A stretch of DNA of 55,336 nucleotides from Veillonella sp. 3891 (GTDB lineage Bacteria; Bacillota; Negativicutes; Veillonellales; Veillonellaceae), in contig NZ_RQVE01000012.1 in NCBI RefSeq assembly GCF_003992315.1, positions 1 through 55,336 of the forward strand, given 5' to 3'. The notes beneath the pieces are model-generated. The model was not told where the DNA came from. It saw only the letters and a program-made list of their open reading frames with translations, and did no database searches. A program made the translations under genes and the position numbers. Positions 35,912 to 45,158 of the stretch are shown piece after piece; positions within the stretch are counted from its first letter, which is position 1, and each line of letters begins with the position of its first letter.

Positions 35912-36637
35912 TTAGACAATTTCTTTTTCTTCTTCTGTTAAATCTATGAATGTGCCTACTTCTCCAATAGAGTCAAGTGTAATGCTATCGATAGCAATAC
36001 GTTGTAAGTATGTTACTGTTCCACCGCAAGCACCAATCATACGCTTTACTTGATGATACTTTCCTTCGTAAATCGTCAACTCACAGGAGTGAATAAGTTC
36101 ACCCGACTCATTTATCACATCCTCATCATTGTGAAGAGTTAATTCTGCTGGTTTACACTCTGTACCATCCCCTAACACCATACCTTCTTGAATGCGACGA
36201 ATACCTTCCTCGGACAAAGTACCACTATATTCAACATAGTAGGTTTTACCAATATTCTTTTTACCATGAATAATTTTATGAGCCCATGGACCGTCGTTAG
36301 TTAATAATAGCAACCCTTCTGTATCTTTATCGAGTCGTCCTACAGGAAATACTTTCAAAGTTTGAAACTCTTCAGGAAGCAATTCCATAATAGTAGGGTC
36401 TACAGAATCTTCAACTGCTGTTACATATCCAGCTGGTTTGTGAAATTTAATATAATATTCTAATTGTGCTTGTACGACTTGATCTTGAACCGTAACAACA
36501 TCTACATCAGGATTGATATGTATATCTTTCTTCTTGATAATAGTGTCATTTACTTTTACCAGACCTTGTTTAATTAAATCATGTACTTCTTTTCTTGTAC
36601 CAAAAGCTTTATGGGCTAAAAATTTATCAATCCTCAC
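35912..36637 (-). CDS. rsuA: RsuA-family rRNA pseudouridine synthase
   Basis: An N-terminal S4 domain (RIDKFLAHKAFGTRKEVHDLIKQG) is joined to the catalytic domain with the active-site aspartate in GRLDKDTEGLLLLTNDG. Most likely it makes pseudouridine 516 in 16S rRNA, although the RluB/E subfamilies look similar. I take GTG 36637 as start because AAGGTG lies upstream; GTG 36646 is the other choice. It overlaps the phosphatase gene by 11 bases and ends the cobalamin operon. Confidence 0.88.
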   Translation of the reverse strand: MRIDKFLAHKAFGTRKEVHDLIKQGLVKVNDTIIKKKDIHINPDVDVVTVQDQVVQAQLEYYIKFHKPAGYVTAVEDSVDPTIMELLPEEFQTLKVFPVGRLDKDTEGLLLLTNDGPWAHKIIHGKKNIGKTYYVEYSGTLSEEGIRRIQEGMVLGDGTECKPAELTLHNDEDVINESGELIHSCELTIYEGKYHQVKRMIGACGGTVTYLQRIAIDSITLDSIGEVGTFIDLTEEEKEIV

Positions 36638-37271
36638 CGTAACCACCTTCTCTCACATGAGTATGAGATGTATCATTTAAGATACAAATACGATTATAAG
36701 GGGATTTATCACCCCAGAAATCCACTACACTAACAGCTGTATTACCTTGTGCTAAACGCCATAAACAATTTAATGGAATACCTGTTAATGCACATAATAA
36801 TGTGCGTATAGTTCCGCCGTGACAAACTACCAATAATCGCTCTCCATCTTCCATAAGCGATAATTCTTCTATCAGTCTAGCATAGGCACGCTCTTGCACC
36901 ATTTCTACAGTCTCCCCATTAGGGATTGGTTTTTGTGATGGATCCTCATAAATAGCTTCAATTTGGCCTGGCCACCGTTCATTAATTTCAGAATAGGTTA
37001 AGCTTTCCCAGTCTCCAAAGTTAATTTCACGTAATCCTTCTGTGAAAGTAGTAGGAATATATCGGCCTTTTAAAATTTCTTCAGCCGTAACTCTAGCTCG
37101 TACTAGGTCTGAAACAATAGCTCTATGAAAATGAACATCTCTTAAAGCATTCCCCACATCCACAGCTTGAGCCATACCTTTTTCATTTAATGGTACATCG
37201 CTGAATCCTTGATGCTTTCCAAGATGATTCCAATCCGTTTCACCATGGCGGACAAAATAAATTTGTATCAT
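36627..37271 (-). CDS. cobC: Histidine phosphatase, possible alpha-ribazole phosphatase CobC
   Basis: The RHG motif is RHGETDWN (residues 8-15), and the second histidine is in VVCHGGTIRTLL. Phosphatases of this family include CobC, which removes phosphate from alpha-ribazole phosphate in nucleotide-loop assembly, and phosphoglycerate mutases. The call to CobC rests on position between cobD and the rest of the cobalamin genes. It has 214 residues. The ATG follows AGGAGA. Confidence 0.72.
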   Translation of the reverse strand: MIQIYFVRHGETDWNHLGKHQGFSDVPLNEKGMAQAVDVGNALRDVHFHRAIVSDLVRARVTAEEILKGRYIPTTFTEGLREINFGDWESLTYSEINERWPGQIEAIYEDPSQKPIPNGETVEMVQERAYARLIEELSLMEDGERLLVVCHGGTIRTLLCALTGIPLNCLWRLAQGNTAVSVVDFWGDKSPYNRICILNDTSHTHVREGGYGED

Positions 37272-37282
37272 AATATCTCCTA

Positions 37283-38377
37283 TTATAATCTAAAATATGC
37301 TCGTAAAGCCTGTATTAGTTGTTGATTTTGCTTTCTTGTTTTGACAGCGACCCGAAACCAATTAGGCCCTAAGCCTGTATATTGGGAGCAGTCTCTAAGT
37401 AAGATAGATTGATGATATAAGTTCTGAATCATATCTTCTAAAGAATATTGCTCATGTAGGTGACAAAGAATATAATTCACAGATGGTTCAATACACTGTA
37501 AGGAGTCCATCTGCATAAGCTCCTTATATAGCCATTCTTTTTCTATTTTTAGTGCTGTACGGCTCTCTTCTATATAGTTGTTGTCTTGTAAAGCTTTTTC
37601 ACTATATATTTGCGCTAAATGATTGACAGTCCAAGATGGAATATGAGATTTGATAAAGTTAATAATCATAGGATTTGCCATCAACGCCCCAATCCGTAAG
37701 CCAGGGACTGCGTAAAACTTAGTTAAAGAATGTACAACAATCACATTGTCATACTCTTTTACATAGTTTCGCATAGAATATGTATCCCCTAAAAAATCAA
37801 TAAATGACTCATCGAACACTAGATAATGACCTTTTTTTTTGCACAATTCAAACAATTCACGACTTTCCTGTTTCCATAAAGTACCACAAGGATTATTGGG
37901 ATTCCCAATAAATACTAGCTGGTATTTGCTCTGCTGTAGGTCTTGTAACATAGTATTGAAATCGTAGGAAAAGCTAAATATATGCTCATCAAATTCTAAG
38001 GGGTATTCTACAATAGGCAAACCACAAGACTTAGCGCCATGACTGTATTCGGAAAATCCTGGGGCAGGCACATAAACACCTTCGATTTGAGGCAATCGAC
38101 AGATGGCATAAATTAACTCTGCCGCTCCATTGCCAAAAACGATGCATTCCTTAGGCATATTCCACAGTTCAGAAGTGATGGAATAAAGATGCGTCATATC
38201 TGGATCCGGATAATGAATGACATCCTGCAATGCGTCCTTCACGGCATCCAAGCCCTTACTACTCATCCCTAAGGGGTTAATATTGGCACTAAAATCTAAA
38301 ATTTGATCTAAGGAAGTATGTAATAGTCGGCTCGCTTTATGCACATTGCCACCATGTACATTTCTTATTTTCACCAT
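37283..38377 (-). CDS. cobD: L-threonine-O-3-phosphate decarboxylase CobD
   Basis: This is a PLP-dependent class I fold related to histidinol-phosphate aminotransferase. The start HGGNVHKASR ... DFSANINPLG is diagnostic of CobD, and the PLP lysine is in HSLTKFYAVPGLRIG. It makes (R)-1-amino-2-propanol O-2-phosphate for cobalamin from the PduX product. The length is 364 residues. No separate C-terminal extension is present. AGGAGG precedes the ATG, and PduX lies directly upstream. Confidence 0.92.
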   Translation of the reverse strand: MVKIRNVHGGNVHKASRLLHTSLDQILDFSANINPLGMSSKGLDAVKDALQDVIHYPDPDMTHLYSITSELWNMPKECIVFGNGAAELIYAICRLPQIEGVYVPAPGFSEYSHGAKSCGLPIVEYPLEFDEHIFSFSYDFNTMLQDLQQSKYQLVFIGNPNNPCGTLWKQESRELFELCKKKGHYLVFDESFIDFLGDTYSMRNYVKEYDNVIVVHSLTKFYAVPGLRIGALMANPMIINFIKSHIPSWTVNHLAQIYSEKALQDNNYIEESRTALKIEKEWLYKELMQMDSLQCIEPSVNYILCHLHEQYSLEDMIQNLYHQSILLRDCSQYTGLGPNWFRVAVKTRKQNQQLIQALRAYFRL

Positions 38378-38388
38378 GATAACCTCCT

Positions 38389-39267
38389 TTATCGTTCCAT
38401 GAAAGTAATTCCTTCATTCGTGGTTTCTACTATATCCATGAAGGTAAGAGTTGGCAATTCCTGCTTTACTCGTTGTAAACAGTGTACAATACTTGGTGAG
38501 TCCGGAGGGAATAGCAAGCCCAGTACGGTTCCACTATGGGCAATAATCGTTCCGATAGCATTGCACTCTACACCTATTTGATGTAAAGCATATAAATTTG
38601 GCTTCTGCAATATACGTTGATTACCGAAAGAACTAATGGTAGAGGCTTCACCGATAAGTTTAACATTATGCTTATGTATACCTTCTTTAAATTTTGCTAA
38701 AGCTTCTACCATCAACTCTTCTTTTTCATCAATTAAAGCATCTAAATTTTGTTGATGATTAAATTGTACTGTATCAATAGTACCACCTTCGTCGAACATA
38801 ACGATGCGGATCGGTGGACATGTGCCTAATAATTCACAACATGTACCATTAAGATAATCAAATTGAACAATACCAGGGTAAAATGGTGCATCAGTAGGCT
38901 CAATTGATAAACAGATAGAGGCCAATTGCTCCATAGATAAATTATGGCCATGGCTTTTTGCTGTAGCCATAGCCACTACACTAATATCGGCGCTACTAGA
39001 GGCCAATCCTTTTCCTTGTAAAATATCAGAATGTAAATACACGGGCTTCGCTATTGATCTATCAATACCCAATGTATCCAATACTGTGATGTACGCTTGA
39101 TAGGCCTTTGATTGTAACGAAATCGATGAAAGGGGAAGTGGAAATTGTACATCGCCAATGGCATAGGAATAACGATTAATAGGACAAGTTACTAAAAATC
39201 GTTGTCCCTTTATGGATCCTTGAATAAACTCTCCACAAGTGCCTGGCGTTCTTACATAAAATGCCAA
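38389..39267 (-). CDS. pduX: L-threonine kinase PduX
   Basis: This GHMP kinase begins TPGTCGEFIQGS, and its ATP motif is KGLASSSADI. PduX phosphorylates free threonine to feed CobD. It has 292 residues. The start is TTG 39267 with AGGAGG 8 bases upstream; no ATG fits the conserved N-terminus. Together with cobD and cbiB it gives the aminopropanol arm of cobalamin. Confidence 0.9.
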   Translation of the reverse strand: MAFYVRTPGTCGEFIQGSIKGQRFLVTCPINRYSYAIGDVQFPLPLSSISLQSKAYQAYITVLDTLGIDRSIAKPVYLHSDILQGKGLASSSADISVVAMATAKSHGHNLSMEQLASICLSIEPTDAPFYPGIVQFDYLNGTCCELLGTCPPIRIVMFDEGGTIDTVQFNHQQNLDALIDEKEELMVEALAKFKEGIHKHNVKLIGEASTISSFGNQRILQKPNLYALHQIGVECNAIGTIIAHSGTVLGLLFPPDSPSIVHCLQRVKQELPTLTFMDIVETTNEGITFMER

Positions 39268-39286
39268 CTCTACTTCCTCCTTTCAT

Positions 39287-40024
39287 TTATATAACACTGA
39301 CAATAATTGCACCTAAAATAATAAAAACTTCTGATAATTCACATACAAATCCGTACGTATCCCCTGTAGTTCCCCCTAAATGCTTTGTTACATAGGAATT
39401 AATGATAAGATTTACAGCTAAAGCAATAACAAATAGATACGCATAAAACCATTCATAGAAGAACACTGGTAATAATGCCAAGACCGTTGCTATTGATGTG
39501 GCATACTTAGGAGCATTAGCCGCAAAAAATTTACCTATACCTTCTGGTCTTGCATAGGGAAACTTCTGAATACTAATGACCATAGTATAGCGACTCAATA
39601 TGGGCATACTCACCAAAACTATAGGAACCACTATAGTTGGTAGATTTACTAATAATTGCCATTTTAAGAGGGTTAAAAATACAAAGCCTACTACCCCATT
39701 ACTCCCTACTCGGCTATCTTTCATAATCTCTAATTTACGTTCTCGATCACGTCCTGAAAATAAGCCGTCACAGGTATCCATAAATCCATCTGCATGAAGT
39801 CCACCAGTAAATAGAAATTCAAAGATAACCAATATAAGCATCAGTAAAGATACCGGAATATAAGGATTTGCTATGCTATACAGGGCCCACATAAAGGCAC
39901 CGATGACAAGACCTACTAAAGGAAAATATGTAACCGATGCGCCAAAGTCTTCTACTTTCCACTCTGTTTGGTTTACAATTTTCAAGCGTGTTAAAAACTG
40001 AAGACCTACAAAAAATCCTTTCAT
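39287..40024 (-). CDS. cobS: Adenosylcobinamide-GDP ribazoletransferase CobS
   Basis: CobS is the membrane-bound cobalamin synthase joining alpha-ribazole to activated cobinamide. The signature GGLHADGFMDTCDGLFSGRDRERKLEIMKDSRVGSNGV is clear, with about six hydrophobic helices. It has 245 residues. It starts 8 bases after cbiB. Confidence 0.95.
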   Translation of the reverse strand: MKGFFVGLQFLTRLKIVNQTEWKVEDFGASVTYFPLVGLVIGAFMWALYSIANPYIPVSLLMLILVIFEFLFTGGLHADGFMDTCDGLFSGRDRERKLEIMKDSRVGSNGVVGFVFLTLLKWQLLVNLPTIVVPIVLVSMPILSRYTMVISIQKFPYARPEGIGKFFAANAPKYATSIATVLALLPVFFYEWFYAYLFVIALAVNLIINSYVTKHLGGTTGDTYGFVCELSEVFIILGAIIVSVI

Positions 40025-40031
40025 ATTCCAC

Positions 40032-41009
40032 CTACCATTGATTAATTACATATGTACTGACCATCGTCAATACAACACCTAGAATAGAAACAGTATACAT
40101 CAAATATATAGTTTGATAAATATGTTTCCCTACCATAGATGTTATAGGATCTCCCATATAAGCCCGGAAGGTAACTTTATCGTGATACACATTTTGTCCG
40201 CCTAACCGAATATGTAATGCCCCAGCTACAGGAGCCTCTGCATACCCTCCATTAGGACTAGGATGTTTAGCTGCATCACGAGCTGCTATACGCAAGGCTT
40301 GTTTCCAGTCCTTGCCACATAGAAATGCGGCTATTACAAATAACACAAAGGTAAGACGAGCTGGAATATAATTAACAACATCATCTAATTTAGCGGCAAA
40401 GCGACCAAAGTATAGATAGCGCTCATTTTTATAGCCTAACATAGAGTCCATCGTATTAATCGCTCGGTATCCAATAGCGCCCCAAGGGCCTAATAAGACA
40501 AACCAAAATAGGGGAGAAATAATACCATCTACTGTATTTTCTGCTACTGTTTCAATGGTGGCGCGAGTAATTTCACTTTCATCTAGATCGCTGGTTTTAC
40601 GACCTACAATCCAACCTACTTTACGGCGTGCTTCAGATATATCTTGTTTTCTCAACAAATTAGCAATTTCTATGCCTGCCTCTGCTAAACAACGAGGGCT
40701 AATAGCAATGTATAGGCACAATAAGGATACTATGAAATAGCCGATTGGATGTATGGTCCCTCCTATAAATAGGAGCCCTGTAACAATGACCATCACAGTC
40801 ATTATGACTAGTAGTACAGTAGATATCCCTAATAGTATTTGATTCCTTGGAATTGTATTCTTTTTATACAATAGATGTTCATAGAAAGAAATACAATTAC
40901 CAATTAAAACAACAGGATGGTATTTACTTCTAGGGTCACCCACTAAAGTATCTAACAAAAGTGCCCCTAAAGGAATAAAATACTGAAGATGGTGCAAAAA
41001 CCATTCCAT
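40032..41009 (-). CDS. cbiB: Adenosylcobinamide-phosphate synthase CbiB
   Basis: CbiB amidates adenosylcobyric acid with aminopropanol phosphate. Family motifs are DTLVGDPRSKYHPVVLIG, ETVAENTVDGIISPLFW and SPNGGYAEAPVAGAL, with several membrane helices. The ATG at 41009 overlaps the cobQ stop (TAATG) and has GGGAG upstream; ATG 41024 lies further inside cobQ. It has 325 residues. In some naming systems this gene is cobD. Confidence 0.93.
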   Translation of the reverse strand: MEWFLHHLQYFIPLGALLLDTLVGDPRSKYHPVVLIGNCISFYEHLLYKKNTIPRNQILLGISTVLLVIMTVMVIVTGLLFIGGTIHPIGYFIVSLLCLYIAISPRCLAEAGIEIANLLRKQDISEARRKVGWIVGRKTSDLDESEITRATIETVAENTVDGIISPLFWFVLLGPWGAIGYRAINTMDSMLGYKNERYLYFGRFAAKLDDVVNYIPARLTFVLFVIAAFLCGKDWKQALRIAARDAAKHPSPNGGYAEAPVAGALHIRLGGQNVYHDKVTFRAYMGDPITSMVGKHIYQTIYLMYTVSILGVVLTMVSTYVINQW

Positions 41010-42529
41010 TATTCTTGCTCCCATAATGATTGAATATAATCCATATCTAAATGTTCTTCTACAATCTTAGCTAATCGATTATAGGCAGCTTCTTTATGTT
41101 CAAAGTAGCGGAATACAATATCCAATGGCTCTAATCCTTTTTTTGTACGCAATGCATTCAGAATAGAGCGACGTAATCCATCATTATCTAAAATACCGTG
41201 AATATATGTGCCCATCACTTGACCATTACTAGTGACAAAACCATCAATTACATCTACCTTAGCATCACTACGTTTTTGAATATGGAAACACCGCTCTCCT
41301 GGTCCTACTGGCTGAGTATCTCCCATATGGATTTCATAGCCTACAAGATTTTCACCACTATAGTTAGTACCTAAAAAAGATAAATTCTTTACATCAAAAC
41401 AAACTTGATGTGTTAATTTTTCCGTTTTCATAGTAGTTGCTGTTGGAAGTAAACCTAAACCTTTTAATTCAGGAATATCCCCTTCAATCCCTTCCGGATC
41501 ATAAAGCATTTCCCCTAACATTTGATTGCCACCACAAATGCCTAGCACTGGCACACCAGCTTCTGCTAAGGCATGAATATCCTTGTCATAACCATGTTCT
41601 TGTAAGTACGCTAAGTCAGCTAAAGTATTTTTTGATCCCGGCAAGATAACCATATCAGGTTGCCCGATAGGTTCCCCTTGTTTTACAAAACGTACGGACA
41701 CATCTGGTTCATAGGCAAGAGCATCAAAGTCTGTAAAATTAGAGATTTTAGGAGTTTGCATAACAGCAATGGTAATCTCTTTTGATACACCTCTATATTT
41801 ACTTTCTAAAGCCACAGAGTCTTCTTCGTCAATATCAAGATTTTCAATAGCCGGCACTACACCTACCACTTTTTTACCTGTTTTTTCTTCAATAAAATCC
41901 AAAGCAGGTTGTAATAATGTGACATCACCTCTGAATTTATTGATGATAATACCTTTTACTAGATCTCTTTCATCTGGTTCTAATAATTCTAAGGTTCCCA
42001 CCACAGATGCAATAGCGCCACCACGATCAATATCTGCAATAAGCATAACAGGAGCCTTTGCCAATTTAGCAACGCGCATGTTAACAATATCATTAGCTTT
42101 TAAATTGACTTCTGCTGGGCTACCAGCACCTTCAATGACAATCATATCGAAATGATCATCAAGATATTGTAAACTTTCTTTTACTTTATCTAAGGCTGTT
42201 AAGGAATATTTTGTATGGTATTCTCTAGCACTATACACACCAACTGGTTTACCCATTAATACGACTTGAGAGGACTGATTTCCTGTAGGTTTTAATAGGA
42301 CAGGATTCATTTGTACAATAGGTTCTAAACCTGCTGCTTCCGCTTGCGCTACTTGGGCACGACCAATTTCATCCCCTGCTTTTGTAACATAGGAATTTAA
42401 TGCCATATTCTGTGCTTTAAAAGGTACTGTTTTATATCCCTTATTGTGTAAAATGCGGCACATTGCTGTAGCTAAAATACTTTTACCTACATTAGAACTG
42501 GTACCTTGAAACATAATCTTTTTGGCCAT
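41009..42529 (-). CDS. cobQ: Cobyric acid synthase CobQ/CbiP
   Basis: CobQ amidates four carboxyls of adenosylcobyrinic acid diamide. The N-terminal dethiobiotin-synthetase-like domain starts MFQGTSSNVGKS. The C-terminal class I glutamine amidotransferase domain has the nucleophile in GICGGNQMLGE and a histidine in IHGILDND. It has 506 residues. It overlaps the end of cobU by 38 bases. Corrin-ring synthesis genes are not in this window. Confidence 0.96.
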   Translation of the reverse strand: MAKKIMFQGTSSNVGKSILATAMCRILHNKGYKTVPFKAQNMALNSYVTKAGDEIGRAQVAQAEAAGLEPIVQMNPVLLKPTGNQSSQVVLMGKPVGVYSAREYHTKYSLTALDKVKESLQYLDDHFDMIVIEGAGSPAEVNLKANDIVNMRVAKLAKAPVMLIADIDRGGAIASVVGTLELLEPDERDLVKGIIINKFRGDVTLLQPALDFIEEKTGKKVVGVVPAIENLDIDEEDSVALESKYRGVSKEITIAVMQTPKISNFTDFDALAYEPDVSVRFVKQGEPIGQPDMVILPGSKNTLADLAYLQEHGYDKDIHALAEAGVPVLGICGGNQMLGEMLYDPEGIEGDIPELKGLGLLPTATTMKTEKLTHQVCFDVKNLSFLGTNYSGENLVGYEIHMGDTQPVGPGERCFHIQKRSDAKVDVIDGFVTSNGQVMGTYIHGILDNDGLRRSILNALRTKKGLEPLDIVFRYFEHKEAAYNRLAKIVEEHLDMDYIQSLWEQE

Positions 42530-43109
42530 GGTGATTTACCTCCAATGCTTTTATATTAATTGTCATACCACTGATTGTCATATACGCTTCATCAGCCGCT
42601 TCTGCTACCATTCGATTGACACGCCCCATAATATCTCTAAAAATACGAGCTAATTTATTCTCTGGTACGATACCTAAGCCAATTTCATTGGTAACAAAAA
42701 TAACTGTTTTTTCATCGTCTCCCCTATAATATCGAATGGCATTGAGTACAGCCTGTACTTCTAAAAGTATTAGTCTTTCACGATTATTTATATCTTCCTG
42801 AGATGTAAATTCTCCATCTTGTAATATTAGATTAGTAGTCCACATCGTTAAGCAATCTACTAATACCACAGAGCATTCATCTAAAACTTTTTGAATCTCA
42901 GCACTCATAGCATAGGGAATTTCATAATTGTTCCAAATCTGTTTACGCCGTTCCTGATGCAAATGAATTCGATGTTTCATTTCTTCATCATAGGCTTGAC
43001 CTGTAGCAATATATCCTTTTTGTCCTTTTTTTGATAATGCCAGTGTTTCCGCAAATTCACTTTTTCCACTACGGGCACCACCTGTACAAAATATGATACG
43101 ATTTTTCAT
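42492..43109 (-). CDS. cobU: Adenosylcobinamide kinase / guanylyltransferase CobU
   Basis: This bifunctional enzyme phosphorylates and guanylylates adenosylcobinamide. The P-loop is GGARSGKSEFAE, the catalytic histidine region is HLHQERRK, and VTNEIGLGIVP and FRDIMGRVNRMVAE are conserved. ATG 43109 with an AGG nearby is preferred to the upstream in-frame TTG at 43124. It has 205 residues. It is the first gene of the operon; only 72 bases separate it from the divergent 43182 gene. Confidence 0.94.
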   Translation of the reverse strand: MKNRIIFCTGGARSGKSEFAETLALSKKGQKGYIATGQAYDEEMKHRIHLHQERRKQIWNNYEIPYAMSAEIQKVLDECSVVLVDCLTMWTTNLILQDGEFTSQEDINNRERLILLEVQAVLNAIRYYRGDDEKTVIFVTNEIGLGIVPENKLARIFRDIMGRVNRMVAEAADEAYMTISGMTINIKALEVNHHGQKDYVSRYQF

Positions 43110-43181
43110 AGTATACCTATACAAAGTTGCCCTTTATCAGTTATCATATGTACTATACGTTCATTAATAAAGGAGACAACT

Positions 43182-43532
43182 ATGGAATTATTAAACTTAG
43201 ACATCCAATTAATGGCCACTCTATGGGAAAATACATACCGTGCAGCCATCAAAGATCAAAATGGAAATTATGTAGCTTCTGTACGCATCATCGTGAATGT
43301 TCCACTTTCACCAGATCGTTTACCACCGAATGCCCCAAAAGCAGATCCACAATTATTTGTATTGGTAGAAGATGCTGTGATGGAATCAGAAGACATCATT
43401 CAGTTTGAAACATTATTATCTGTACACATCCGTGAGAAATTTAAAAATGAGATCGACCAGATCTATTTCTTCTATCCAAGCCCAGAAGATGTGTTAAACA
43501 AAACTGTAGATGTACAAGAAGTACAACATTAA
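43182..43532 (+). CDS. Conserved-looking hypothetical protein divergent from cobU (116 aa)
   Basis: I do not recognise the family. The soluble protein begins MELLNLDIQLMATLWENTYRA, has a proline-rich middle (LSPDRLPPNAPKADPQ) and ends in a helix plus YFFYPSPEDV. It carries a good AAAGGAG ribosome binding site and its own terminator, and uses codons like its neighbours, so it is likely real. It is the only + strand gene in the right arm. It sits between cobU and the cob(I)alamin adenosyltransferase gene, which may hint at a cobalamin role but proves nothing. Confidence 0.7.
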   Translation: MELLNLDIQLMATLWENTYRAAIKDQNGNYVASVRIIVNVPLSPDRLPPNAPKADPQLFVLVEDAVMESEDIIQFETLLSVHIREKFKNEIDQIYFFYPSPEDVLNKTVDVQEVQH

Positions 43533-43602
43533 TTACAGTAACTACATACATAGTATTATAGCACATCCAAGAAGATTTGATAGAAATAATCTAAGAGATA
43601 CT

Positions 43603-43640
43603 AAAAGGAGGTACCCCGCATGGAGTACCTCCTTTTATAT
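43603..43640. terminator. Bidirectional terminator between the 43182 and adenosyltransferase genes
   Basis: AAAAGGAGGTAC (43603-43614) pairs with GTACCTCCTTTT (43625-43636) over 12 bases, with short T-runs on both strands. The two genes converge on it. Confidence 0.85.
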
Positions 43641-43646
43641 GGTAAA

Positions 43647-44150
43647 CTATTTCACTTCATCTTCTACGCGAGCTAAGATAAATAGCAAGTCGGATAATCG
43701 ATTCAAATAGCGAAGATTCGACATATGAATCTCTTCTGTTTCTCCTAATTTCCATAGATCACGTTCTGCACGGCGAACGATGGTCCGACCTAAATGTAAG
43801 AAACTAGATGTTTTACTATCGCCAGGTAAAATAAATTTAGATAGTGGCTCTAATTGTTCATCAAATTTGTCGATGATCTGCTCTAAGTTAGTCACATGCT
43901 CATCTGTAATAGTAGCTTCTTGCCCTAAACTAGAGATATCAGCCATAATCATCCATAGTTCTTTTTCAAGTTGCAATAATGTGTCTTGCACTACCTTTTT
44001 ATCAGAGTACGCACGAGCTACTCCAAGAAAGGCTTGCGCCTCGTCAATGGTTCCGTACGTACAAACACGTTGAGATGCTTTACTTACACGTTCACCAGTG
44101 TATAAACCAGTAGAACCTGCATCGCCTGTTTTCGTGTACACTTTTGCCAT
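43647..44150 (-). CDS. PduO-type ATP:cob(I)alamin adenosyltransferase
   Basis: This enzyme adenosylates cob(I)alamin to coenzyme B12. It shows the N-terminal VYTKTGDAGSTGLYTGERVSK, then GTIDEAQAFLG, FILPGDSKTSSFLHLGRTIVRRAERDL and LRYLNRLSDLLFILAR, all PduO/MMAB signatures. The start is ATG 44150 with AAGGAGG upstream; an extension to 44168 lacks support. It has 167 residues. It is separated from the cobalamin operon by one opposite-strand gene. Confidence 0.94.
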   Translation of the reverse strand: MAKVYTKTGDAGSTGLYTGERVSKASQRVCTYGTIDEAQAFLGVARAYSDKKVVQDTLLQLEKELWMIMADISSLGQEATITDEHVTNLEQIIDKFDEQLEPLSKFILPGDSKTSSFLHLGRTIVRRAERDLWKLGETEEIHMSNLRYLNRLSDLLFILARVEDEVK

Positions 44151-44214
44151 AGTATACCTCCTTACCAATTAGAAATCTTACAATCTCTGTAACATAAGAT
44201 GTGCATTGCTCCCT

Positions 44215-45078
44215 TTATATACGACTCGCTATGTCACGCAAACGTTGAATACGGCTTTCTGTAGATGGATGCGTGCTAAATAATTGAGTCATAGTGGAAG
44301 AAATTCCACTTAAAGGATTAATGATAAACATGTGTGCTGTAGATGATACGCGGCTTTCGCTTTGCCCTGGAAGCACACCAAATTTAGCATAATGCTCAAT
44401 TTTGGCTAGTGCAGATGCTAAGGATAATGGCTTGCGACTCATCATCGCCCCTTCTTCATCTGCTAAATACTCACGAGATCGTGAAATAGCCATTTGAATT
44501 AAGCTAGCTGCCAAGGGAGCTAAAATGATAGTACCGATTAAGGCTAAAGGATTAGAATTTTCCTCCTCATCACGGCCACCAAAAATAGCTGCCCATTGTA
44601 ACATATTCGCCACCATCGCAATAAATCCTGCCATACTTGCTGCAATAGTGCTAATTAGTGTATCTCTATGTTTCACGTGAGAGAGTTCATGAGCCAGAAC
44701 GCCTTCAATTTCATCATCGGTTAAGAGATTCATAATACCCGTTGTCACAGCCACTGCTGCATGCTCAGGGTCACGACCTGTAGCAAATGCATTAGGTACT
44801 TCTGATTCAATTATATACACCTTTGGCATCGGTAACCCAGCATTATGAACTAATTTTTTTACAATTTGAAAGATATTAGGATTATTTTGCTCTGTAATTT
44901 CTTTTGCATCATACGCACGTAGTACCATAGACGCACTATTCCAATAAGTATAGAAGTTGATACCTAAGGAAATAATAAACATCAGTATCATTCCAGAGTG
45001 ACCTCCAACCATTTGACCGATCACCATCAATAATCCTGATAATAATGCCAACAAGGCTGCTGTTTTTATATTGTTCAT
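44215..45078 (-). CDS. htpX: Membrane M48 zinc metalloprotease HtpX
   Basis: HtpX degrades damaged membrane proteins. There are two N-terminal membrane helices, then VAVTTGIMNLLTDDEIEGVLAHELSHVKHRD with the HExxH zinc site, two further helices, and the third ligand in SREYLADEEGA. The length of 287 residues is normal. AGGAGG precedes the ATG. A TATAAT sits at 45126-45121 on the - strand, with a poor -35. Confidence 0.94.
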   Translation of the reverse strand: MNNIKTAALLALLSGLLMVIGQMVGGHSGMILMFIISLGINFYTYWNSASMVLRAYDAKEITEQNNPNIFQIVKKLVHNAGLPMPKVYIIESEVPNAFATGRDPEHAAVAVTTGIMNLLTDDEIEGVLAHELSHVKHRDTLISTIAASMAGFIAMVANMLQWAAIFGGRDEEENSNPLALIGTIILAPLAASLIQMAISRSREYLADEEGAMMSRKPLSLASALAKIEHYAKFGVLPGQSESRVSSTAHMFIINPLSGISSTMTQLFSTHPSTESRIQRLRDIASRI

Positions 45079-45158
45079 GTATTCCTCCTACTTAGATATA
45101 TTTTAGAATATATATACTTAATTATATCATATACAGTTTAAAAGAATCATGAAGAGTT

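Noticed and set aside
43110-43181. Cobalamin riboswitch upstream of cobU
   Set aside because: The interval is only 72 bases, and I see no B12-box or the multi-helix layout expected of that riboswitch.
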